Shown piece after piece: positions 1 through 7,814 of a stretch of DNA of 12,500 nt; within the stretch, counting starts at the first letter, position 1, and every line of letters begins with the position of its first letter. The translations under genes were made by a program, and so were the position numbers. This DNA comes from Actinidia chinensis. Its lineage: Eukaryota > Streptophyta > Magnoliopsida > Ericales > Actinidiaceae. The stretch is from positions 13,238,552-13,251,051 of the forward strand of contig CM018893.1 of the NCBI GenBank assembly GCA_009663005.1. Reading direction: 5' to 3'. Under the pieces are notes generated by a model. The model worked only from the letters and a program-made list of their open reading frames with translations. It did not search any database and was not told where the DNA came from.

Positions 1-741
1 TTTAATAACTGCACATAAAAAACAGTAATCGGCGCCGGAGCTGTTTCGGGAAACGGCTATACGACGGTCAAGTGAGATGATTTGAAAGCTCAACTCAGTA
101 ATTATGGAGTTCCCAGAAAAACCAGAGAAAGAAGAGCTCTCCAGCGTCTCAGAAGAAGAAGAAAGAAAAGGAAAGAAGAAAAAGCCCCTCAAAACCTCTA
201 CAGGGCCTTCTGCTTATATGTTTAGATGGCGCTGTGTTTTCTGACGGCGGCCAAACGGGTGACTTTGCTACGGGTAGTTCAATTACTCTGCACCTCTGCA
301 GAGGGGTTGGTTGTTTCCTACCTGGCCTATCATGAGTCTCCACGCCCGGATTGGGCTGAGCATCGTGCCCGTGTCGTGCAAAAGCATACTATGTCCCGTG
401 TCATCGTCGGGTTCCCGCCATCTCTGGGTGTCAACCGAGCTGTGTGGTTATGACTGTTGGACTGGCTTGTCGAATAGTCAGGAGTTATTCCCGAGACTCG
501 AGGTAGGGTCCACATCCCTGATACTTGTACCGAGTTACGGAATCACCTGTGTAATATTATTTCTGCAATGCAATCAGCAAGGGGAAAACCTGGTATAGGG
601 GTAAACGCTCTCTGGCTTCGCCTCCCCATGCATTCTTGTGGGAAGGGGTACTCTATTCGCATGTTTCGTTGTCCCGACAGTAGCCCCATAGTTCGCGTGA
701 GCTCGGCCTGGCTCGCCGAGGTTATGCGAGCTGGATGCTCA
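1..741 (-). repeat. 3' LTR of the element (left copy, start outside the window)
   Basis: Bases 1-679 align along their whole length with 11800-12457 in direct orientation, with many small indels and substitutions. By comparison with the right copy, about 98 bases of this LTR lie to the left of the window. The inner boundary is less certain. Homology to the right copy stops at about 679, but a purine tract (on the minus strand) and a TG dinucleotide suggest the true LTR edge at 741, where the minus strand would begin TGAGCATCC. The stretch 120-190 is a purine-rich GAA/AGAAAG tract, which is a pyrimidine-rich leader in the sense of the element. The TATA box of the right copy (TATATAAG) is altered here to CATATAAG at 212-220. 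The ORFs in this stretch are not conserved between the two LTRs. Confidence 0.85.
212..220 (-). promoter_or_regulatory. degenerate TATA box of the left LTR
   Basis: The minus strand reads CATATAAGC here, at the place equivalent to CTATATAAGC in the right LTR. The change shortens the TATA element by one base. As this is the 3' LTR, it would not normally drive the element. Confidence 0.45.
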
Positions 742-749
742 GCTTAGTA

Positions 750-766
750 CTCCCAACTTCTTTTTT
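750..766 (-). other. candidate polypurine tract for plus-strand priming
   Basis: On the minus strand this reads as a 17-base run of purines broken only by a TT pair (AAAAAAGAAG, then TT, then GGGAG). It lies 8 bases before a TG that could start the 3' LTR at 741. A polypurine tract directly before the 3' LTR is expected in LTR retrotransposons, where it primes second-strand synthesis. It lies about 70 bases inside the point where homology between the LTR copies ends (679), so either the right LTR is cut short or this tract is not the functional one. Confidence 0.45.
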
Positions 767-1323
767 GTCACCGTGACCGAGTGTTCCCGTGGTACGGGGA
801 GAGCTCGGCTCTCCGCCTTGGGCTGTTCCTGCCCCCCATGTAGGTGCTGCGTAAGTGGGATGCCACATGTCAGTAATCCATGGATTTGTCACACGGTTCG
901 CTCGTGGAACGATGCACCTAGTGCCCGTTTGGCTCAATTCCCGCCTCTTCGACTTTCTTTTTAGGCACCCCCATTTCTCCACTCTCTTTGTTATTGTCCG
1001 CAGTTTCATGGAGAGAAAAAGAAAAAGATCGTATAGTTATGCGCCCTTCGCGTCTTTGGCCATTTCTTTTTTCTGGCAAACCGTGGTTCGTGATTACACA
1101 TCGAGGAGCATCCCTATCCGATAAGTAAGTCGCTATTCCTCCATGCTCCTTCGTACATTCGCTTGAGCGCCATGAGAATAGTCAAATCTCCGACGCGGTC
1201 TGATGCTTAAAATTATCGGATAGGGGGTTCCGTGGTCGAACCTGGCCGACGGGATTAGAGTTACCTCACATAATAGATTAAACCTCATTCCTCGAGACGT
1301 TTTAGGCCCGTTCTTGACAATTG
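767..1323. other. non-coding stretch between 3' LTR and antisense gene; 13-bp inverted repeat
   Basis: I see no convincing gene here. Short open frames exist on both strands, but none looks like a known retroelement domain. It would be the upstream or 5' UTR region of the antisense gene that starts near 1324. A C/T-rich patch at about 950-1000 and a purine-rich patch at 1009-1030 are notable, but I find no clear TATA box. A perfect 13-base inverted repeat (CCCTATCCGATAA at 1112-1124 and its complement at 1213-1225) brackets about 88 bases. The right arm is preceded by AAAATTATCGG, a word that also recurs in the tandem array at 4868-6120. Confidence 0.5.
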
Positions 1324-1904
1324 ACTCACTTCAGGGACATGGCGTTGAATCGGGCTCAAATGGCTTGTTCGCGATAGTGAGGCTATACTCAATTACGTGG
1401 CGACATAGGTTCCCTGATGATGTAGTGTAGAGCACCCGGTCCGAATGACGACGCGGGGATGGGTGGAAGGAGGAGGGTAATAGGATGCCCATTAGAACTG
1501 GTTCATTACCCAGCCGGGCTCGATGCCCCTTTAGTAAGCTTTTGAGATCCGTTCTCTCTATCTGCGGGCTCACCTTCATGCAAACTCTGTGACTTGTCGG
1601 AACCGTGCTGGACGGTCGAGGGCTTGATGCAGAGAGAAGGATTAGAGTTTACTGTCGATGACCTGGTTTCACGTTTTGTGTGGTCAAGCCTAGGAAAAAC
1701 CCGAGAACCAGAGCTTGAGGTTAATCACTACTTCGCCTTGCGGAAGCCCAACCAGCCTCAGACGAGGGTAGTTAAAAACGGATTTCCAGACAAGGATCAA
1801 GTATTTGAAACGACTTTATTTGGGTCTAGGGTTCAATGGGAGTTCCCCTGTCTGGACGAACCCGACCTTCTCCATTACTAAGCATAGGGGTTTACGTCCA
1901 GTAG
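1324..1904 (+). pseudogene. antisense extra ORF, exon 1: Transposase_28 ('putative gypsy type transposon')-like domain
   Basis: This region codes on the plus strand, opposite to gag-pol. The longest clean frame is 1594-1881, with pieces such as DDLVSRFVWSSLG, NHYFALRKPNQ, NGFPDKDQVFETTLF and QWEFP. Other frames just upstream add PFSKLLRSVLSICGLTFMQ (about 1529-1585) and APGPNDDAGMGG (about 1433-1468). The series (hydrophobic helix with 'PF..LLRS.L..', then a 'YFALRK' strand, then a 'GFPD....F..TLF' and 'WEFP' block) resembles the plant Transposase_28/PF04195 family, found in ORFs of unknown function linked to gypsy elements. Frameshifts fall near 1420-1430, about 1500, 1580-1590 and just before 1880. 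The start is uncertain: an ATG at 1339 is possible but is soon followed by stops in its own frame. The molecular function of this family is not established. Confidence 0.6.
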
Positions 1905-2002
1905 GTGAGAAAGAATCAGCATGCTTCTGCTTGTGACACATTTATAAACTCGATTATGCTGTATAAGAAATAACTGACTGTTCATCTAGTTCGCTTTTGT
2001 AG
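1905..2002 (+). other. probable intron 1 of the antisense gene
   Basis: A 98-base GT...AG interval. The donor is TAG|GTGAGA, the acceptor is CTTTTGTAG|GATTC, and a CTGAC branch-point-like word lies at 1974-1978, 24 bases before the AG. The interval is more AT-rich than its flanks and has several stops. These are ordinary plant intron signals, and they exist only on the plus strand. Confidence 0.6.
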
Positions 2003-2976
2003 GATTCACTAGCGCTTTTGGAGGAAGGGAGGACGGTGTTCGGCTTTGCAATTAGCCGGTGTGACCAATTGTGGGTGCTCCCGCAGAGTCTCCGATTTAC
2101 TCGGTATTATGTCCCTTTATACCGATATACCATCCCTCTTCGAGCCGCCTCTCAAGGGAGTACCGTTCTTCCACCTCTCCAGATCCCAGACCGCTCAAGG
2201 CCAAGGAGTTCACTATCTACGGGTCAGTGATTTATTGAAGGGACCTTGGCCGAGCTCAGAAGGCTGTTAGAAGAGGCCGAAGGTCCCGAAAGTTCTGGCT
2301 CCAGCAAGTCGGAGTCCTCTAGCTGGGACATCGTTTGGGCGATGAGGCCCTGAAGAAGAGGACGATGGTTTGAGACGGCGAAGAGTTGACCAAGTTCCTA
2401 CTGCGGTTCCTTTGGTTCCAGCTCCCCTTAAGTCCTGGTCCAGAACCTAATAAATCTCCCCAAGCTCGATTCTACACATCGCCATAGTCGAAACCGAGGG
2501 CGATTGTGAGCATTCCTACTTCACAGCGGCAGTTCATCTTATGGGTCTCAGGTGGACACGGCAGATCATGGCCCCTAAGGTGTAGGATTCTGGGGCAGGG
2601 GGGTAAGCCCCGATACGTGAGACCCCCCCACACTCCCCGAGGCCCCCATTCGTTCCACACTAGCTCCGGCTGAGATCATCAATAGCGCCATCTTGATGGG
2701 GTGGAAACGGAAAGGGAAACAGCCAGTAGAGGGGGGAACCTCTCAACCAAAAGGGGGAAAAGGTGCATGATCGGCCGTTGGCACTCCCCGAGCTGTGGGC
2801 CCCCCAATTTGCCGCTGTGGAGCTCGGCAAACAGGTACCTCTGCGGATACGTCTAAGGACCATTGAGGACCTCGTTGCGCTGGGCAATGCAGTGATTGCT
2901 ACCCCAAAGACGGCGCGGACATGCTGCCGAAACCACGGCGGAATTGGGGGGGCAAGTCGTTATGCTGGGGGCCTAG
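2003..2976 (+). pseudogene. antisense extra ORF, exon 2: acidic/serine linker, basic patch and conserved 'ALG.AV..PK' block
   Basis: Plus-strand coding traces continue after intron 1 with several frame changes. From about 2251 one frame gives an acidic, serine-rich stretch (LEEAEGPESSGSSKSESSSW). Around 2680-2760 another frame gives a lysine-rich patch (WKRKGKQPVEGG) that could be a nuclear localisation signal. From about 2763 come PLALPELWAPQFAAVELG and then ALGNAV; the last part, in shifted frames, reads ADMLP (about 2918-2932) and GGQVVMLGA (about 2947-2973). In plant ORFs of this type, a block with an invariant-looking 'AL..AVMLP.DVA' follows the linker, which fits. Stops and frameshifts break it in many places, for instance near 2325 and 2850. 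C-rich runs at 2608-2647 lie inside it. Function unknown; assignment rests on order and composition more than on any catalytic motif. Confidence 0.5.
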
Positions 2977-3067
2977 GTTAGTTAGATGTTTTCAAGTTAC
3001 TACTTTCTATTTTGATTAGCGAATCTGACCCGCCACTGTTCTTTCTAATCACTCTTTTTTCTTTTAG
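2977..3067 (+). other. probable intron 2 of the antisense gene
   Basis: A 91-base GT...AG interval with donor TAG|GTTAGT, a CTAAT branch-point-like word at 3045-3049, a strong T/C tract (CTCTTTTTTCTTTTAG) and acceptor at 3066-3067. It is AT-rich between GC-rich coding flanks. This is the clearest splice signal of the window and supports plus-strand transcription. Confidence 0.7.
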
Positions 3068-3640
3068 TATTTCAACGGGCCTATATCTTCCTCACTCCGA
3101 CTAAAGCAGGTGCGACGATCTGAGAAGGCGAACCAGAAGGGAACAGCCTCGAGAAGGAACTGGAACAGACCACAAAGTTCGAGCTCATGGGATGCACAGT
3201 CGCAGCCAAGACGCATCTTGCCACCGAAACATTGTCCAGCAAAGAAGCGTCCAACCTGAACGCATTCGCTGTGGATGAATTGTACAAGATAGCTGTTCGA
3301 CCGCGCTTTCGAGTGGGGCTTGGAAGACGTGTATGAAGGCAGCTAGCGAGCTTACGCCCCACATTTTCAGGAAGGATTGGGCTCGCCTGTTAAAGAGCTC
3401 AGATCCATGATCATCCCGCCGTGGTCGCTCCTGCCCCTTCTAGTCCAAATCCATGTCTTTCAGAACGATTATTCACCATCAACCTGCCGACTTAAGAAGA
3501 GGAGTAGGCCAAAAAACCCCTACTGCTGATGAGGGAAAATTAACACTACGGTAGTGAAAGCTCATTGTATGGGGTCTGCGAAGACTGCTGAAGAGACCGA
3601 GCAGTTGGGGAGGGCAGAGGGTGACCGACTGTAGAAGCCG
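3068..3640 (+). pseudogene. antisense extra ORF, exon 3: coiled-coil-like C-terminal region
   Basis: After the intron acceptor, plus-strand frames give a charged, helix-prone stretch: ELEQTTKFELMGCTVAAKT, then LATETLSSKEASNLN, then AVDELYKIAV, then FEWGLEDVYEG (to about 3342), followed in another frame by HFQEGLGSPVKELRSMIIPP (about 3362-3421). Plant gypsy-linked Transposase_28 proteins commonly end in a long coiled coil followed by a 'F..GF....' type segment, which fits this order. Later frames are acidic and alanine-rich, with the last plausible stop at about 3633. At least three frameshifts are needed. The minus-strand open frame over 3081-3362 is a mirror of this exon. Confidence 0.5.
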
Positions 3641-4021
3641 AAGGGGGAAAACTCATTTAGAAAACAATCCTTTGAGGTGATTTTTTCGCTTTGTGAATCT
3701 TATCTTGTGACTTGTAAGACTTTGACATTTATGCACTATGCATCGGTCCGACTGTTTTTGCCATTTTCTACGTGCTTTGATCTCGGTTGTGACTTTATAT
3801 TTTGTTAAGCGCGATTTTCTTCGGAGTCTTTGCACAATGATGATTCACCTCGGCCGGTTCATAAGCACGCTTCGCATTCCGCGCTGGTGAATTGCGGCTG
3901 GTGGGACTCACCACACAGGTAAATAAAACATTCGTTAACCGGCCCAGTTGGTTCGATGAAACGTCGTGGTCCAAGTTCATGCCCCCATTTCGACAAACGT
4001 AGCGTCGTTCGAACCGGCTCT
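3641..4021. other. 3'-UTR-like and intergenic stretch behind the antisense gene
   Basis: No gene seen. The part 3670-3810 is T-rich with TTGTGA, TTGTAAG and TTTATATTTTGTTAAG words, like a plant 3' UTR read on the plus strand, consistent with the end of the antisense gene. The rest (3840-4020) is of mixed composition without recognisable coding or RNA features. Confidence 0.35.
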
Positions 4022-4124
4022 TGACGTCATATCATCTCCCGGTGCATTTGGAACGTCGCATAAATTAATATGATAATTCCGCCTTTATGGGCGGCGTTCG
4101 TTGCCCTCGAGGGCCTTTAAATAG
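4022..4124 (+). promoter_or_regulatory. candidate plus-strand promoter: TGACGTCA element, 12-bp palindrome and TATA-like box
   Basis: The plus strand holds a perfect TGACGTCA (4022-4029), the core of plant bZIP/CRE-type sites; a 12-base perfect palindrome GCCCTCGAGGGC (4103-4114); and directly after it a TATA-like TTTAAATAG (4116-4124). A C/T-rich stretch with CTCTTCTCAGAGCAATC follows at about 4170-4195, where a transcription start and 5' leader could lie. The cluster and spacing look like a plant class II promoter pointing right, away from the first antisense gene and towards the ORF-like region at 4380-4700. It is a prediction from motifs only. Confidence 0.4.
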
Positions 4125-4383
4125 TGGACGCACCCTGGATTTTTTTTGTGATGAATTCACCCCCACATTCGACCAATCTCTTCTCAGAGCAATCGTCTGT
4201 TCACAAAACAAATGTTACCATCCTCCAGCCCCGCGGCGGCTCCTATATTTAAAAATCCCCTGTAAACTCCGAGGGGTCAAGATGAATTTTTCTCCTCGAT
4301 GCACGTATCCTAGACGTGGGTGGGATTGGCAGACACTTCTGTCGCATACAAAACTTCTGTTCAACAACAGCTCTGTAGTCTGA

Positions 4384-4700
4384 AGCTTTTGTCCCAAAAG
4401 ATGCTGTAGCTTTAAGCTTCAGTCCGGATTCGGCCAATGATGGTGGCTCGGTTGAGTTGGCCTTTCCATCACCTCCGCCCTGCAGAGATATCGAAGTCAT
4501 GTGGGAGTTCGTGCCTTATTTCAAGGCAACTATCCACAAGGCTTAAAAGAATTTGTTTTAAAGCAGCGTGCGCGCTGCTTGAAGTACTCGATGACCGGGA
4601 CATGGTTCAATTATCATTCAGAATGGAAGGCTAAAGCTCGAATTAACGTGTTGCTGTGAAGATTGAAGCTGGCGTGGACCCTATGACTTTCCCTTCCAAG
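4384..4700 (+). pseudogene. possible second plus-strand ORF, unrecognised
   Basis: From about 4376 to 4543 one plus-strand frame is open for about 55 codons (EAFVPKDAVALSFSPDS early, then ELAFPSPPPCRDIEVMWEFV near the end). It is followed in a shifted frame by FKAACALLEVLDDRDMVQLSF (about 4552-4614) and then IEAGVDPMTFPSK (4660-4698). Together these would be a small acidic-to-neutral protein with a proline-rich middle. I recognise no domain. A TATA-like box lies about 260 bases upstream, and a T-rich stretch with TTGTGATTGTATATG and AATATAAA (about 4730-4792) downstream resembles a plant polyadenylation region. A minus-strand open frame covers 4249-4500 too and cannot be ruled out. Confidence 0.3.
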
Positions 4701-4729
4701 CAAAAATCTGTCTTTACCTTGTGTTTAAG

Positions 4730-4867
4730 TTGTGATTGTATATGCCGAACAGGTTGTATCCGAACGTTCTTCATTTTGTACATGAATATAAAAATGCTAA
4801 TTTACTTGATCGTCTTTGCACTTGAATTTTCGCCAAAGTCCGGCTTCAACATTCTGGCTTTCACTTA
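4730..4867 (+). terminator. AT-rich, polyadenylation-like region
   Basis: The plus strand has T/G-rich words (TTGTGTTTAAGTTGTGATTG) followed by AATATAAA at 4785-4792 and more T-rich sequence, the usual arrangement of plant far-upstream and near-upstream polyadenylation elements. It sits between the ORF-like region and the tandem array. Confidence 0.3.
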
Positions 4868-6120
4868 AGTTAATGGATGAAACACTAACAAGGGTAATTC
4901 GGAGCCTAGTGAGCTCGACTAACTCTTCGCGATTTTTAATTAATCGAGTTAACTTATAAAAATTATCGAAAACAGGCTCGAACTTGGGTCAAGCTTGGCT
5001 AGCTTTACCCCTCAGTTTTACTAAGTGTTACTTGATTTAAGCGAACGAAGGCAGTCTGTTGGTACTTTTGCGAAGCTCGAATACCCCTTATGCAATTTGA
5101 ATCAAGTTAATTGTAAAAATTATCGGACAAGCTCAGAGCTTAGTCAAGCTCGGCTAGCTTTCCCCTCAGTTTTTACCAAGTGTATTGAATTAAAGCGAAT
5201 GAAGGCAGTTCGGTACTTTTGACAAGCTCGGCAACCCCTTCTCGTCAAGCTCGGCTAGCTTTTCCTCGGTTTTTACACAGTGTTAACTGTGATTAAAGAA
5301 ACACGAAGGTTAGTTCGGTGCTTTGCGAAACCTCGGCTAACCTCTTCTTGCGATTTGATCAAAGTTTTAACTTGTAAAAATTATCGGACAAGCTTGGAGC
5401 TTTGGTCAAGCTCAGCTAGCTTTCCCCTCGGTTTACCAAGTGTACTTGATTAAAGCGAACGGAAAAGCAGTTCGGTGGCTTTTGTGAAGCTCGGCAAAAC
5501 CTTCTAGTCAAAGCTCGACAGCCTTTCCCCTCGGTTTTTATAAAGTGTTACTTGATTAAACGAGACAACGAAGGCCAGGTCGGTACTTTGCAAAGCTCGG
5601 CTTACCCCTTCTCGCAATTGATAAGTTAACTTGTAAAAATTATCGGGCAAGCTCAGAGCTTAGTCAAGATCGGCTAGCGCCCCTCGGTTTTTACCAAGTG
5701 TTAAGTGATTAAAGCGAACGAAGGCAGTTCGGTTGCTTTTGCGAACACTACGGCTAAACCCCTTCTCGCGATTTGGTCAAGTTATGTTAACTTGCCAAAA
5801 ATTATCGGACAAGCTCGGAGCTTGGTCAAGCTCGGCTAGCTTTCCCCTACGGTTTTTACAAGGGTAAGTTTACTTGATTAAAGCGAACGAGGCAGTCAGT
5901 GCCTTTGCGAACTCGGCTAACCCCTTATCGCGATTTGATCAAGTTAACTTGTAAAAATTATCGGACAAGCCGGGAGCTGGTCAAGCGCGGCTAGCTTGCC
6001 CTCGGTTTTTACAAGTGTTACTTGTTAAAGCGAATAAGACAGTTCGGTTGCTTTGCGAAGCGCGGGCTAACCCCTTTCTCGCGGATTTGATCAAGTTAAC
6101 TTGTAAAAAGTATCAGAGTC
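4868..6120. repeat. tandem repeat array, two-module unit of about 157 bp with 260-bp variants
   Basis: A degenerate tandem array lies directly behind the end of pol. The anchor TATCG after TAAAAAT recurs at 4964, 5121, 5382, 5641, 5803, 5959 and (as TATCA) 6111. The spacings are 157, 261, 259, 162, 156 and 152. The unit has two parts. Module A, about 103 bases, runs from TCAAGCTCGGCTAGCTTTCC through GTGTTACTTGATTAAAGCGA to GCTAACCCCTTC. Module B, about 53 bases, runs from GCGATTTGATCAAGTTAACT through TTATCGGACAAGC to GGAGCTTGG. The two 260-base units carry an extra copy of module A, so the order is AB, AAB, AAB, AB, AB, AB. Tandem repeats in the region between pol and the 3' LTR are known for Ogre-type elements, where they have seeded satellite DNA. 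Confidence 0.9.
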
Positions 6121-6207
6121 AAGGTTGTAAAACGTATTTTACGTAAAAGAATAATTGGAAGGTGCAATGCTTTAGATATATGTTGGAAGCTCGGTGCGGC
6201 ATACAGT

Positions 6208-7420
6208 TTAGTGATGAAAGTATTTTCGTAGATTGCTGGAATTTCAGGTCTCGGGATTTCTCTTCCTTCCGAATCCTCCAACTAGTAGAAACTCTTACCG
6301 GCGAGTGTGATTATTTTGTAGGGCCCCTCCCAGTTCGGGCTAAGACTTTTGCCGTCGGCTGGATCTTTGGTTTCCAATGGACTTTCTGAGAACGGAGACT
6401 GTCCATTTCAAATCTCTCCGTTGAACCTTCTGGTTGAGGATTTAGGCCAGCTGCTTTGATAGTCGGCCATTTAATGAGTGCATTATCTCTCCTTTTTTCA
6501 GCAAGTCTAGATCTTAGGTCAGGACCTCGTTGGTTATGAGATGTGTTGTAGCCTCTGTCAGAATTGGGGCAGGACTCCGACCTCCTCCTAGTGGGAATTA
6601 TGGCTTTGAATCCGAAAGCCAATGAGTATGGCGTCTCGTTAGTCGCCTTCCGCGTGTGTGTTCCGATAAGCACCCAACACGTTTGGCCAACTCGTCGACC
6701 CATCTACCTTGGCCTTCCTAGTCGTTTTTTGATCCCGTTCCATGATAAGTCTTATTAGTGGCCTCGCTTGGCCATTGTACAACTGCGGGTAGCTCGGCGT
6801 TGAGTTGTGAATGCAATCTTCGGTTGCTCCACAACTCTTGAACCTTGCTTCCAATGAAATTGGGTACCATTATCCAACCGAAAGGCCCCATGGGATGCCG
6901 AATCTGGACTAGGATGTTACTGCCAAGAAACCTTATCACACGTCTGTCTCTCTCTCTGATCTGGGCCATGGCTCAGCGTCACCCATTTAGTGAAGTAATC
7001 GGTTACTGCAAGTAAGAACCTTTTGTTGTCGTGAGCTCTGGGTAGGACGGCCTACTATATCCATTCCCCTCCCCCTGGGCGAAGGGCCAAGGACTAGTAA
7101 GCGGAGTTAAGGTCCCTTGCAGTTGATGGATTAGGGGTGAAAAGAGTTGAAATTTGTTACATCTAAGTAAATATACGTGAGCATCCTTTGCATGTTAAGG
7201 CCACAGTACCCATGCGAAAGAGCTCTGTGTGCCAATGATCTTCCCCCAGGAATTGTTAATCCGCACATTCCCTCATGGATTTAATAAAGTAGTCCTCGAC
7301 GAGCTCTGATGTAAACAGCAAGTAGGGGAATTGATAAGACCTTTTGTACAAGTCTCCTGAGGAGTATCAGAACCGTGGAGCCTTGTCTGATCTTATGTGC
7401 CTCTTTTCTGTCATCTGGCA
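6208..7420 (-). pseudogene. pol: integrase domain of pol, frameshifted
   Basis: Integrase joins the new DNA copy to the host chromosome. Minus-strand fragments appear in the right order. The N-terminal zinc-finger region (about 7300-7150) keeps RCNKFQLFSPLIHQ, in which the second Cys of the CxxC pair is Phe (codon TTT at 7150-7152). The catalytic core follows: GMDIVGR at about 7056-7036 (first Asp), LAVTDYFTKW near 7000, LDNGTQF near 6882-6862 (second Asp), then NGQA and EATNKT in two frames at about 6775-6750 (Glu), WVDELP-like, and the ETPYSLAFGFKAIIPT block at about 6635-6588. The C-terminal part reads LEDSEGREIPRP and ends ...LRKYFHH with a TAA at 6208-6210. Frameshifts separate nearly every block; one falls between NGQA and the catalytic Glu. 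No active protein can come from this sequence as written. Confidence 0.88.
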
Positions 7421-7598
7421 GCTGATCGTTCCACAAATATTCACGAAGGGGTCCATCCAACTCGGACCGACGAGTTGTCCGTCTGACAAGAATGGATGAT
7501 TGGGTTTCTTCTATACTAGGACCGAGATGACGTCGACTGCAACCGTTCTGCCGAGCAGTGGTCCCTCAAAAAGTGGTGCTAGAGATGCAAGCGCATAT

Positions 7599-7694
7599 AC
7601 ATGCGCGTGAATTCTCTCCCGACCTGTTCGATTTTAATTGCTCGAAACTCGCTGAGAAGGCTTTTTGCCACCTTTAGATATTTTGCCATTTTAA
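7599..7694 (-). pseudogene. pol: remnant of a second, archaeal-type RNase H (aRNH) C-terminus
   Basis: The minus strand gives KMAKYLKVAKSLLSEFRAIK followed by IEQVGREF. This matches the tail of the extra RNase H that Tat-lineage pol proteins carry between the ordinary RNase H and integrase ('...Y...K.LL..F....IEQVPRE..'). The body of that domain, with its DG and D catalytic positions (about 120 residues), is not visible in the 120 or so bases between here and the end of the first RNase H. The domain therefore looks deleted. What follows (7598-7440) reads LASLAPLF-like and links to integrase. Confidence 0.6.
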
Positions 7695-7814
7695 AGTATC
7701 CTCTGCTCCCTCAGGTAAACCCTTTCGTTCAGTAGGGCCTCTTTCTCTGGGTGGCTCTGGATCGACCTCGGTATTTTCTTTCATAGTTCTGAGCGCGGAC
7801 AGTGCATTTTGTGA

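Noticed and set aside
226..598. Overlapping plus-strand open frames in the left LTR
   Set aside because: The equivalent region of the right LTR does not keep the same frames because of indels, and no domain is recognisable. LTRs seldom code for protein.
3081..3362. 93-codon minus-strand open frame
   Set aside because: It is the mirror of the plus-strand exon 3, which has the better composition, the splice acceptor and the family-like order.
4087..4383. 98-codon plus-strand open frame
   Set aside because: It begins upstream of the TATA-like box and has no recognisable domain, and its frame is not continued downstream. It may overlap a 5' leader but is not supported as a gene.
4868..6120. CRISPR-like regular repeats
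   Set aside because: The repeats are 150-260 bp long, contiguous and without unique spacers, and lie in the 3' region of a plant retrotransposon. This is a tandem repeat.
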